64,000 nucleotides of DNA from Clostridia bacterium. Its GTDB lineage: Bacteria > Bacillota > Clostridia > Christensenellales > Pumilibacteraceae. The stretch spans positions 1-64,000 of the forward strand of contig CAAGAW010000031.1 in NCBI GenBank assembly GCA_900767465.1, written 5' to 3'. The position numbers and the translations under genes were made by a program. The notes beneath the pieces are model-generated. The model ran no database searches. It was given only the letters and a program-made list of their open reading frames with translations, and was not told where the DNA came from. Below, one piece after another: positions 43,210-51,609 of this stretch. Positions within the stretch are counted from its first letter, which is position 1, and every line of letters begins with the position of its first letter.

Positions 43210-43808
43210 TTCGCACCTCCTTCGCGGAATAACGCGCGACGGCGGCGATCGCCCGCGAGAGCGAACGCGTAATTGAACGTCGCCATAAGGATTCCGAATA
43301 CGATAAAGCCGCCTGCGGTTTGCTGAAAGATCGTAAGTCCGATCGCGCCCAAGCCCTGACGGATCGCGCCCATTATAACGAGCGCGGCGGTAAAGCCGAG
43401 ACCCATGCTCGCGCCGTCGATAAGACTGAGAAGCGGCGAGTTTTTGCACGCGAACGCTTCCGCTCTGCCCAGAATTATGCAGTTTACGACGATAAGCGGG
43501 ATAAACGAGCCGATACTTGCGTTAAGGTCGGGCAGAAACTTTGCAACGAAAAGTTGGACTACCGTAACGAACGTCGCGATAATAACGATGTACGCCGGAA
43601 GATGGACTTTGTCGGGGATAACCTTGCGAAGAAGCGATATAAACAGGTTCGAGCAGATAAGCACGAACGCAGTCGCAAGACCGAGACCGAGACCGTTTGA
43701 GATCGTATCCGATTTCGCGATCGTCGGACAGGTGCCGAGAACGAGCACGAATACGGGGTTGGAAATTATTCCGCCGAGTGCCGCGGATTTAAGTTGATTC
43801 TTATTCAT
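43206..43808 (-). CDS. rnfE: Rnf complex subunit E, membrane protein
   Basis: This 200-residue, six-helix partner of RnfA has NPVFVLVLGTCPTIAKSDTISNGLGLGLAT and IVVNCIILGRAEAFA, the mirrored cysteine sites of the pair. The start at 43808 overlaps the rnfG end by eight bases. GAGGC lies upstream within rnfG. Confidence 0.96.
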   Translation of the reverse strand: MNKNQLKSAALGGIISNPVFVLVLGTCPTIAKSDTISNGLGLGLATAFVLICSNLFISLLRKVIPDKVHLPAYIVIIATFVTVVQLFVAKFLPDLNASIGSFIPLIVVNCIILGRAEAFACKNSPLLSLIDGASMGLGFTAALVIMGAIRQGLGAIGLTIFQQTAGGFIVFGILMATFNYAFALAGDRRRRALFREGGAK

Positions 43809-44382
43809 TGTCCGCCTCCGTTCCGATTTCTCTTGCCGTTTTAACCGCAAGGTTTACCGCCTCGACTATCGCTTTTTTCGAGTTGGTCGCGCCGGTCGCG
43901 ACGATAAGCGAGGGATCGATTTCGCCCGTCTGACCTTTTACCGAGGAAAAACTGCTCTCGTCCACTTTCGCCCAGTACGATTCGCCCTGCGAATAGCATT
44001 TGATTCCGAGTATCGCGCCGTCCTTGATCGCGGTGAGCATAACCACCGCGCCGTCGTTGCCCTTTGCTTGCGACTGAACGATGATCGCGCCCTTGCTTGC
44101 TCCGTTAAGAGTTTTGTACACTGCCAGAACCTTTTTATTCTCCCCGCTGCCGTACTTTTTGTTTACGGCCTTGATCGTATCGTCCATCGAGCAAAGTTCA
44201 AACGATTCCATCGGATCGCCCTCGGCGGGTACGATTTCGGCAAGCATGTCGGCGGGTTTGCGGTCGAGGACGGGCGTATACCGCAAGAATTCGTTTGCGA
44301 CCGCAAGAATCGCAACGCACACCGCGGCAATAAGCGCGAGAACCACGACCGAACGGATCATTTCTTTAGATTCCTTTTTCAC
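43801..44382 (-). CDS. rnfG: Rnf complex subunit G, covalent flavoprotein
   Basis: This 193-residue subunit has one N-terminal membrane helix and an extracytoplasmic FMN-binding domain. The covalent FMN motif is TGATNS near residue 163 (family SGATxT/S), with the flavin expected on its second Thr. YAKVDESSF-type sequence (YWAKVDESSF) and GxxGxI patterns support the family. It overlaps rnfD by 17 bases. Confidence 0.94.
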   Translation of the reverse strand: MKKESKEMIRSVVVLALIAAVCVAILAVANEFLRYTPVLDRKPADMLAEIVPAEGDPMESFELCSMDDTIKAVNKKYGSGENKKVLAVYKTLNGASKGAIIVQSQAKGNDGAVVMLTAIKDGAILGIKCYSQGESYWAKVDESSFSSVKGQTGEIDPSLIVATGATNSKKAIVEAVNLAVKTAREIGTEADNE

Positions 44383-45424
44383 GTTTGCCCTCCTTTACGT
44401 AACCCATAGGACGGGGATAAACGTATCTGTCGATAAGCGGCGTGACGCAGTTCATTATAAGTATCGCGAAACTCACGCCTTCGGGATAGGACGCAAAAAC
44501 GCGGATAAGCACGGTTAAAAGCGCGATTCCGAACGCGAAAATGCAGTTTCCGGCAAACGTATTAGGACTTGTCGCATAGTCGGTCGCCATAAACACCGCG
44601 CCGAAAATAAGTCCGCCCGAAAGCACGTGCGCCGCGGCGTTGAGCCAAAGTTGCGAACCGGTAAGGTGCTGTTTGATAAGTCCGTCGAAAAGCAGCGCGA
44701 ACACCGCCGTCCAGCCTATTATCATAAGCGGAACGCGGAAGTCGATGACTTTTCGCGCGCTGAGATAGATATAGCCGAGAAGCACCGCGATAACGCACGC
44801 TTCGCCTACCGCCGCCGAGCCTCTTACGCCGAGGAAAGTATCAAGAAGAAGCGTTCCGGTTACCGCCTGTCTGCCGCCCGAAAGCCAGGTCGCTCCCGTA
44901 GTCGCGTCGAACGCGGGTACGGACGAGACGAAAGCGGTTGCGAAAGTAATGAACAGGAACGCGCGGGCGGTAAGCGCTGGATTTGCGAAATTCCGACCTA
45001 TGCCGCCGAACAGTTCCTTTACGAGCACGATCGCGACTATCGAGCCGATAAGGCAAACGAGTACCGTGTCGAAACTGAAAATAATTCTGTTGCCGAATAC
45101 TATATTCAGTCCCCACACCTTCATGACGGCGGGGAGGTTGAGCGCGATAAGCAGTCCCGTTACGACGCAGGAAAGATCATACGTAGTAACGTTTTTAAGA
45201 CCGTCGCGGTTGAACTTGCCCGATTTTATAAGACAGAAAAGCGTTTCGGCCGCGGCGCAGAACAGCACCGAGAAGAACGCGTTGATAAGCACGTGATAGC
45301 CGAAAAGAACGGTTGCCGCGATAAGCGCGGGGCAAAGCGCGATAATAACGTCGAGCATTATCCGCCTCGTTCCCTTGTGTTTTTCCGCGACGTGCGGCGA
45401 GCAGGATACGATAAGTTTTTGCAT
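44366..45424 (-). CDS. rnfD: Rnf complex subunit D, membrane flavoprotein
   Basis: This 352-residue, about ten-helix protein carries a covalent FMN on the threonine of TTGATW (about residue 175-180), matching the SGAT/DGAT motif of RnfD/NqrB. The start MQKLIVSCSPH at 45424 has GGGAGG ten bases upstream and shares its first base with the rnfC stop codon region. It is thought to form the ion path, exporting sodium or protons; which ion cannot be read here. Confidence 0.95.
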   Translation of the reverse strand: MQKLIVSCSPHVAEKHKGTRRIMLDVIIALCPALIAATVLFGYHVLINAFFSVLFCAAAETLFCLIKSGKFNRDGLKNVTTYDLSCVVTGLLIALNLPAVMKVWGLNIVFGNRIIFSFDTVLVCLIGSIVAIVLVKELFGGIGRNFANPALTARAFLFITFATAFVSSVPAFDATTGATWLSGGRQAVTGTLLLDTFLGVRGSAAVGEACVIAVLLGYIYLSARKVIDFRVPLMIIGWTAVFALLFDGLIKQHLTGSQLWLNAAAHVLSGGLIFGAVFMATDYATSPNTFAGNCIFAFGIALLTVLIRVFASYPEGVSFAILIMNCVTPLIDRYVYPRPMGYVKEGKREKGI

Positions 45425-46698
45425 TATTTTTTCCTCCCGCGAAGTTGCTTTTTGCCGGCGCGGAACGTCTGGACGAGCGGACGAGCCGCCGGACAAACGT
45501 AAGCGCAACTCCCGCACTCGATACACGCGTTAAGCCCGTACTTAACCGCTTCGTCGAGGTTTCCCGCCGCGATATTCGCCTCCATGGCGTTGGGCGAAAG
45601 ATTCATCGGGCAGGCGCGGACGCATCTAGCGCAGTTTATGCACGCGCTCGGCTCGGTCGCGTACGCTTCCTTATCGCTTAAAGCAAGCACGCACCCCGAA
45701 GTTTTGGTAACGTAAATATCGGCGTCCGGAACGGCAAATCCCATCATGGGACCGCCAGAAATAAGTTTTTTTACGTCGTCGGTAAGTCCGCCGCAATATT
45801 CGATGAGGTCGGCGAAACTCGTGCCCGTCTTTACCCAAAGGTTTGCGGGTCGGACGATTCCCCTGCCCGTTACGGTCACGGCGCGCTCGTAGCACGTGAT
45901 TCCGTCGTAAACGGCGCGGCACACGGCAAGCGCGGTGGAAACGTTACCCACGGCGACCCCCACGGAGGACGGAAGTTTTCCGAGCGGAACGACTTTACCG
46001 GTAACCGCTTTGATGATGTGTTTTTCCGAGCCTTGCGGATAGCGCGCGGGCAGAACGCGGACGTTTGCTCCGGCGGCTTTAAGCGCGGCGATCGCTTCGG
46101 GTTTATTGTCCTCAATCGCGATAATCGTTTCTTTGGCTTCGAGGCACCTCGCCATAAGTCCGACGCCTTTCAGAAATTCGTCGGTGTATTCGATAATCAC
46201 GCGGGTATCGCACGTTATATACGGCTCGCACTCGGCGGCGTTTACGATAAGCGTATCCGCGCTCATTCCTCCGAATTTGACGGCGGACGGAAATCCTGCG
46301 CCGCCCATTCCGACGACGCCCGCTTTTTCCATTCGCTCGACGACGGTGAATTTGTTGATTTCGCTAAGCGGTTCAAGCCGCGTTTCCTCTTCGGTAAAGT
46401 CGTTTTCGATAACGACGTGATCCGCCGTTCCCGTAGCCGTCGGAAGCGACTCGATCGCCGTAACCGTTCCCGCAACCGACGAAAAGACCGACGCGCTTAT
46501 CGCTCCGTCCGCCTCGCCTATCGTCTGACCGCGAAGTACTCTGTCGCCCGCTTTCACTATCGCTTTCGCGGGTTTGCCGATATGCTGAGAAAGCGGTATT
46601 TTTACCGTTTTCGGAGCGGGAGCGGACGTAATTTTCAGTTTGCCCGTCAATCCCTTTTCGGCAGGCGGATGCACCCCGCCTTTGAAAAATCCGTGCAT
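45424..46698 (-). CDS. rnfC: Rnf complex subunit C, NADH-binding
   Basis: This 424-residue peripheral subunit passes electrons to NAD through FMN. It begins GFFKGGVHPPAEKGLT, with the family's GGxHPP start, and has GMGGAGFPSAVKF (NADH/FMN site), VNAAECEPYITCD and two 4Fe-4S motifs, CINCARCVRACPMNLSP and CIECGSCAYVCPA. The C-terminus is short. It is the first gene of a six-gene operon that couples ferredoxin oxidation to NAD reduction and ion export. Confidence 0.96.
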   Translation of the reverse strand: MHGFFKGGVHPPAEKGLTGKLKITSAPAPKTVKIPLSQHIGKPAKAIVKAGDRVLRGQTIGEADGAISASVFSSVAGTVTAIESLPTATGTADHVVIENDFTEEETRLEPLSEINKFTVVERMEKAGVVGMGGAGFPSAVKFGGMSADTLIVNAAECEPYITCDTRVIIEYTDEFLKGVGLMARCLEAKETIIAIEDNKPEAIAALKAAGANVRVLPARYPQGSEKHIIKAVTGKVVPLGKLPSSVGVAVGNVSTALAVCRAVYDGITCYERAVTVTGRGIVRPANLWVKTGTSFADLIEYCGGLTDDVKKLISGGPMMGFAVPDADIYVTKTSGCVLALSDKEAYATEPSACINCARCVRACPMNLSPNAMEANIAAGNLDEAVKYGLNACIECGSCAYVCPAARPLVQTFRAGKKQLRGRKK

Positions 46699-46726
46699 TT
46701 AAGCCTCCGATTCGTTAGTCGATTAA

Positions 46727-46755
46727 AGTATAACAAACTTTTTTTGAAAAGTAAA
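46727..46755 (-). promoter_or_regulatory. Promoter of the rnf operon
   Basis: On the minus strand TTTACT (46755-46750) and TATACT (46732-46727) are 17 bases apart, about 30 bases before rnfC. GGAGG precedes the rnfC ATG. Confidence 0.7.
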
Positions 46756-47133
46756 GCGCAACGACCCCGCCCCCGAAATTTTCCGCTCGGCGCGGAGCCC
46801 GCGCGGGCGAGTATTCGGTGTGTACGTTTATCGTTGCGCTTTTCTTAACACGACCCCTTATCCGACGCTCGGTTTGCCTGCGCTCACACTCGTGCCACCT
46901 CCCGGCTCGTAGCATAGCTGCTTCGCCGCTTTGGCTAAAAACAGTCACCTGTGGACTGTTTTTACGGTGTTTCACACCGCCGCGTCGCGCCCCCAAGGGG
47001 GAAGGCTTGAATAGTGTCACTTCTTAATTGTCATTTCGACCGGAGTGAGGACGACAGACCGAACGCAGCGGAGAAATCCCCCGCGATAGAAGTATTTTGT
47101 CCGTATACGCCCCTCATCCGACGCTCGGTTCGC
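46756..47133. repeat. Intergenic repeat mosaic upstream of rnf
   Basis: No gene is supported. A REP-like GCGCGG/CCGCGC stem plus GGGCGAGTATTCGG lies at about 46793-46820. A further family (CCTTATCCGACGCTCGG...CACTCGTGCCACCTCCC...AAGGGGGAAGGCTT) spans 46853-47009 and is interrupted by the three-hairpin unit. GTCATTTCGACC...GGAGAAATC lies at 47031-47081. Confidence 0.7.
46902..46990 (+). mobile_element. Three-hairpin nested repeat, copy 4
   Basis: Same orientation as copy 1: GGCTCGTAGCATAGC, GCTTCGCCGCTTTGGC, AAAAACAGTC/GACTGTTTTT and GGTGTTTCACACC. It splits a CACCTCCC/CCCAAGGGGGAAGG repeat; the related unsplit stretches at 17026-17045 and 56433-56452 read straight through (TCCCTTGGGG, TTCCCCCGAGGGGAA). 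Confidence 0.6.
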
Positions 47134-47547
47134 CTACAACTTTGCCGGCTTACTTCTCTCGTCCCGTTTACTTTTTACGATACCGATTACGGCGGTTACG
47201 AATTGATAGATCCCGACCGCGCCGAGAAAAATCCCGAAATACAGCGACAGCGATTTTGCCTCGACGAGTCGGCTGAGTATCGACGCGCCCACGCTTGCCG
47301 CGGCGGCGGGTATCGCCACGATAAGTATATGTTTGCCCTCGATGAGTTTGTTACGGATATGCACGATAAGCGCGGCGATCGACATCGGCAAAAACGCGCA
47401 CAGATTGATTGCCTGCGCCAGATGCTGCTCTATCCCCGCAAAAATCGTGAGCAGAGGAATAAGCAGCGTTCCGCCGCCCATGCCCATGCCGCCCATAACG
47501 CCCCCTGCGATCCCGATTATAACGAACAAAATCACCTGTAATAACAT
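47134..47547 (-). CDS. TSUP-family membrane protein, half size (first of pair)
   Basis: This 137-residue protein has four membrane helices and the TSUP (TauE/SafE) start IIGIAGGVMGGMGMGGGTLLIPLL. Full TSUP proteins are about 250 residues with two such halves. The neighbour at 47690-48061 is a second half, so the two may form a heterodimer that exports sulfite, sulfoacetate or a related organic anion; the substrate is unknown. The G-rich loop MGGMGMGGG is intact. Confidence 0.85.
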   Translation of the reverse strand: MLLQVILFVIIGIAGGVMGGMGMGGGTLLIPLLTIFAGIEQHLAQAINLCAFLPMSIAALIVHIRNKLIEGKHILIVAIPAAAASVGASILSRLVEAKSLSLYFGIFLGAVGIYQFVTAVIGIVKSKRDERSKPAKL

Positions 47548-47689
47548 ACTCTTCCAACCTCCCGAAAGCGAATTTTTGTGACGATCCGACTGCTGCAGGC
47601 GAAAAACCCGGTCGCCCGCTACGGTATTTACGAAAGCCGTGCGCCCGCGACTACGCCCCCGTATAATGTTTTAGCCGGCAGATTCCGGT

Positions 47690-48061
47690 TCAGCCGCCGA
47701 AAAAGATCAGTTTTACCGCAACGCCGATCATAATCAGCGAAAAGGCGACTCCCACCGCGCCCGACGGCAGTTTTTTGAGCAGAAGCGCGCCTGCGACCCC
47801 GCCCGCAACGCAGCCGCCGGATACGCCCAAAAAAGGCGCGAGGTCGAAATATCCCGAGATAAGATAAGTTATCGCTCCCGCAACCGACACCGGCAAAATG
47901 ATAGCAATCGCCGTGGCATGCGACTTTTTTACCGGAACTTTAAGCACTTTTTCGAGCATTGGAACGAGCAGCATACCGCCTCCACCGCCGAAAAAACCGT
48001 TCACGAACCCGACGAAGGCGGATAATACTGCGACCGAGCAGTTTTTCAGAAACTTCTTCAT
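47690..48061 (-). CDS. TSUP-family membrane protein, half size (second of pair)
   Basis: This 123-residue protein has four helices and the glycine-rich TSUP motif FVGFVNGFFGGGGGMLLVPML, then KSHATAIAIILPVS. The start at 48061 is chosen over an ATG 30 bases upstream. A short intergenic stretch of 142 bases separates it from the first half. Both halves carry the N-terminal half motif rather than one N and one C half, which fits a dimer of like subunits. Confidence 0.85.
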   Translation of the reverse strand: MKKFLKNCSVAVLSAFVGFVNGFFGGGGGMLLVPMLEKVLKVPVKKSHATAIAIILPVSVAGAITYLISGYFDLAPFLGVSGGCVAGGVAGALLLKKLPSGAVGVAFSLIMIGVAVKLIFFGG

Positions 48062-48157
48062 ACGCAAATAGTTTTCGCAATTTATACGCAAAATACAACA
48101 GGCGGCGATTTCTCCCGACTATTTCACAACTTTTTAAGTTTATCGACGTCAAAACGA

Positions 48158-48186
48158 TTGCAAAAAACCGCGTATTATTATATAAT
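48158..48186 (+). promoter_or_regulatory. Promoter of the 1080-residue surface protein
   Basis: TTGCAA (48158-48163) and TATAAT (48181-48186) are 17 bases apart. The roughly 70-base leader has a GCCCG/CGGGC hairpin, and GGTG precedes the ATG at 48265. Confidence 0.75.
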
Positions 48187-48264
48187 AATAAAGTGTGAAG
48201 CCTCCGCCCGGTCAAGCCGCTGCGGACGGGCTGTATTCAAGCAATTTCTACAAGGTGAAAAGTA

Positions 48265-51200
48265 ATGAAACAAACTCGCGTAAAAGTAAAACGTCTTACC
48301 GTCCTCGTATGCGCCTCTCTTGCCGCAATAATGTTTGCGTGCGCGTGGCTTATAGGATTCGTGGCTGCGGCTCATGCGGACGAAACTTCGTCGCTCCGTC
48401 GCTGGTCGGAGTCCGTTTCGGTTTCGAACGCGTCGTTCTCCGAATCGGGTTCGGGCAATCCCGCGTCGCCCTCGTCGTGGACGGAAACGGTCCTTAACAG
48501 CGGCTCGTACGTTAAAGGCGGCGTAGTAAACGTCGACACGTACCGCGGCCTTTCGACCGAATCGAAAAAAGACTACTACGACTTCCCCTCTTCCGCCGCG
48601 ATCGACACCCCGCAAAAGGGCGGCGATTACAAGGATACGGACAAGAACGTTCTTTTCGTAAACGCGAAAACTCCCGCGGCTTACGGCTACGCGTCGAGCG
48701 AAATCACGCTCGAAAAATCCGCGTACTACCGGATCCGCGCATACGTAAAAACGTACGTAGATTCCGGCAAAGGCGCGTCGCTTTCCATTTCGGGACTCGG
48801 CGACAAACGCGTCGGAATAGTCGGAATCGACACCAAAGGCGAATGGCGTCATTACTCGCTTTTCGTTTCCACATCGTCGCTTGCCTCGTCCACGGCCAAA
48901 ATCGAACTCGGACTCGGCTCGGAAAAAGCGGGCGATCAATGCACGGGCGCGGCGTTTTTCGACAGCGTTACCGTTACCCGTATTTCCGCGTACACGTTCA
49001 ATAACGCAAGCGGCAAAGCGAACGCCGACAACGTAATCGACCTTTCGGGTTCCGAATACACGAGCGCGATCGTTTCGCTCGACGAAACCGACGATATCCT
49101 TCTCGGCGGACTCGACAGCGCGATCGACTCCACCTCTTCCGCAGGTCTTTCGGTTGCGGAAATCCGCACGATTGCAGGCGACGGCGGCATAAACGGCTAC
49201 GGATTCGACTCGGCGGTATATCCCGCATTCGACGGCAAAACGCCTTCCGTCCTCGTCCTCGCCACGCCGTACGACTCGACTAAGGAAAAATACGGCGAAG
49301 GTTACGCTTCCGCGCGCACCGCGGAATTCACAGTCGCGCGTTCGGCTTACTATCGCATAAGCGGCTGGTACTACGCCGAAGGATTCGATCAGGGCGAACC
49401 TTCCGTTAAATTCGAATACAAATCGGCTGCAAGTAAACCCGAAGACAAATACGAATTCGACAAGTCGGTTTCCCTTTCCGCATCCACTTCCTCGAAAGAT
49501 CATAACGGCTGGCAGGAATTTACGGTTTTCGTTAAGGGTTCGGACGTAGGCGACATCAAAGCGCGCCTTGTCCTTTCGGCGGGCGACAGCGACAGCCCCG
49601 CAAAAGGCGCGGTTATGTTTGAAGAACTCCGCATAAGACAACTTACCCCCGCCCGTTACAACGAACTTTCTTCGTCGGCGACCGGCACGGTAACCCCCGA
49701 CACCGAAGTTTCGACCGGAATCACCAACGGCAGTTTCGACGCGGTAGGCACCTACGAGAGCCTTGACGACCTTACTTCCGGCAAGCCGCTCGTCCCCGCA
49801 AACTGGACGAAAACCGTAACCGCGGGCAAAGACAACGAAGTTTCCGGACTCGTGGACTACGCTACCGTTGCTTACCCCGACGGCATTTACGACAAAAGAG
49901 CGGGCAACATTCTTAAAATTAGCGGAACCGACGCGGTCGTTTCTTACGCAAGCGATACCTTCTCGGTTTCGGCGGACGGATATTCGCTTATCTCCGTCGA
50001 CGTTATCGCAAACGACGTAACCGGCTACGGCGCGACGATTTTCGTAAAACGCGACGGCAAAACGATCGGTTCGATCGAGAAAATCAAGAAAAGCGGCAGA
50101 TACAACTTCTACGTCAAGTCGGGCAGCGCGGCAAGCACGCTTACGCTCGAACTCGGACTCGGCAAAGCAGACAAACCCGCAAGCGGAACCGTTTACTTCA
50201 CCCGCGCGGGACTGCTCACCTCGGCGGGATCGGTCCTTACAAACCACGACGACGTCGCGCTTGCGTTTGCGGCAACCGCGGACGAGTTCAACGAAAAATC
50301 GGCTACTTACAATTCGCTTCGCCTCAACTCCTCCGTCGACGTAAATAACGCGGCGATTTCGCTCGGCACGGAAGATATGACGCTGTTCGACAGTTACGGC
50401 GAAGCCGATCTCAAAACGCCTTACAACTGGACTCTTACCACCACCGACACGAACAACACCTTCTGCGGCGTGTTCGACTCGAAAAACCGCGGCGGCAAAG
50501 ACGTCAAGAACGTAGGCAATATGCCGGAAGAATTCAAGCCTTACGGCGACGCGTATCCGTACGCGCTCGTGCTTCGCAACGGCGAAAAAGCGTACTCGTA
50601 CCTCACGCTCGACAACGCGTACACGATTGCGGCGGACAGTTACTACAAGATTACTTTCGCGGTAAAAACTTACGGAATCGAATCCGAAAAAGGCGGCGCG
50701 TTCGTCTCGATCGGCGACGATTATAAGTTTAATTTCACCTCTACCGTAAGGCTTATCGACGGTCTTAAAGGAAACGTCGAAGACTACGGCGACGAATTCA
50801 AAAATTACGAGAACTACGACACCTACGTGTTCTACGTCAAGTCGGGCAGCAGCGAAACCAAGTCGAACATAACGTTCGGTCTCGGCGGCGACAAAACCAA
50901 ACAGCACGCAAGAGGCACCGTGGTACTCGGCTATATCAACCTCGAAAAGATCGAAAGCATCGACTACGAGGAAGCAACCTCCGACCTTAAAGACGACGAA
51001 AACAAAATCGACGACTTCACGATGCGCGCGAACTTCGCCGCCGCCAAAGAAGAGGATTCGACCGAAAACACTCAGAAAGGCGAAATCGCCTGGTGGCTTG
51101 TTCCGTCCATTCTTCTCGGCGTTGCCGTAGTTATCGCGGTTATCGGAACGTTTATCCGCAAGAAGATCGAAAACCGTCCGAAAAAGCCGGTGAACCCCAC

Positions 51201-51507
51201 CACCCGCTCGTCGTACGATCGCCGTAACCTTAACCTTCCCGAAAACGAAAATCCGGACGCGAACGGAAACGTCTCCGACGAGCCGACCGAAGAACCGGTA
51301 ACCGAACCTGTTGAAGAAACGGCAGACACGGCAGAAACGATTGAAAACGCGGAAGAAACCACGGCAGAACCGACGGCAACAGAACCCGAAACGGCAACCG
51401 AAGAGACGGTCGAAGAAACTCCCGCCGAAACGGTAGCACCCGTCGAAGAATCCGCTCCCGCAGTTGAGGCTGCTCCCGCGGAACAACCGACGGAAGAAAA
51501 CAAATAA
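48265..51507 (+). CDS. Large membrane-anchored surface protein with repeated modules
   Basis: This 1080-residue protein has a signal peptide (about 1-38, cleavage after AHA), four related extracellular modules of about 200-230 residues, one transmembrane helix (about 943-963) and a 117-residue acidic tail. Each module contains an opening PxxWT segment, a YYRIxxxVKT or similar beta strand, and a closing LxLGLGxxxxxxxGxxxF strand pair, resembling a jelly-roll carbohydrate-binding fold; that is inference. The basic RKKIENRPKKP after the helix puts the Glu/Thr/Pro-rich tail inside the cell. There is no LPxTG or SLH anchor. It is a single-gene unit with its own promoter and terminator. Confidence 0.85.
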   Translation: MKQTRVKVKRLTVLVCASLAAIMFACAWLIGFVAAAHADETSSLRRWSESVSVSNASFSESGSGNPASPSSWTETVLNSGSYVKGGVVNVDTYRGLSTESKKDYYDFPSSAAIDTPQKGGDYKDTDKNVLFVNAKTPAAYGYASSEITLEKSAYYRIRAYVKTYVDSGKGASLSISGLGDKRVGIVGIDTKGEWRHYSLFVSTSSLASSTAKIELGLGSEKAGDQCTGAAFFDSVTVTRISAYTFNNASGKANADNVIDLSGSEYTSAIVSLDETDDILLGGLDSAIDSTSSAGLSVAEIRTIAGDGGINGYGFDSAVYPAFDGKTPSVLVLATPYDSTKEKYGEGYASARTAEFTVARSAYYRISGWYYAEGFDQGEPSVKFEYKSAASKPEDKYEFDKSVSLSASTSSKDHNGWQEFTVFVKGSDVGDIKARLVLSAGDSDSPAKGAVMFEELRIRQLTPARYNELSSSATGTVTPDTEVSTGITNGSFDAVGTYESLDDLTSGKPLVPANWTKTVTAGKDNEVSGLVDYATVAYPDGIYDKRAGNILKISGTDAVVSYASDTFSVSADGYSLISVDVIANDVTGYGATIFVKRDGKTIGSIEKIKKSGRYNFYVKSGSAASTLTLELGLGKADKPASGTVYFTRAGLLTSAGSVLTNHDDVALAFAATADEFNEKSATYNSLRLNSSVDVNNAAISLGTEDMTLFDSYGEADLKTPYNWTLTTTDTNNTFCGVFDSKNRGGKDVKNVGNMPEEFKPYGDAYPYALVLRNGEKAYSYLTLDNAYTIAADSYYKITFAVKTYGIESEKGGAFVSIGDDYKFNFTSTVRLIDGLKGNVEDYGDEFKNYENYDTYVFYVKSGSSETKSNITFGLGGDKTKQHARGTVVLGYINLEKIESIDYEEATSDLKDDENKIDDFTMRANFAAAKEEDSTENTQKGEIAWWLVPSILLGVAVVIAVIGTFIRKKIENRPKKPVNPTTRSSYDRRNLNLPENENPDANGNVSDEPTEEPVTEPVEETADTAETIENAEETTAEPTATEPETATEETVEETPAETVAPVEESAPAVEAAPAEQPTEENK

Positions 51508-51523
51508 ACAACAAAACGCAACT

Positions 51524-51557
51524 AAAAGGACGAACCGACAATCGGCTCGTCCTTTTT
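51524..51557 (+). terminator. Terminator of the surface protein gene
   Basis: AAAAGGACGA and TCGTCCTTTTT, with inner CCGA/TCGG, form a strong hairpin 17 bases after the stop and end in a T run. Confidence 0.9.
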
Positions 51558-51609
51558 ACGTTATGAGTGTTGCGCTTAGTTTAACAATTTATCTTATCTT
51601 TATTATATA

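Noticed and set aside
48187..48264. Cyclic-di-GMP or other riboswitch in the leader of the surface protein gene
   Set aside because: The leader is only about 70 bases and has a simple GCCCG/CGGGC hairpin, without the conserved GEMM junction bases.
48178..51486. 1102-codon open frame antisense to the surface protein
   Set aside because: The sense frame has a signal peptide, repeats, membrane helix, promoter and terminator. The antisense protein is a mirror of repetitive codons and very rich in Arg, Phe and Val.
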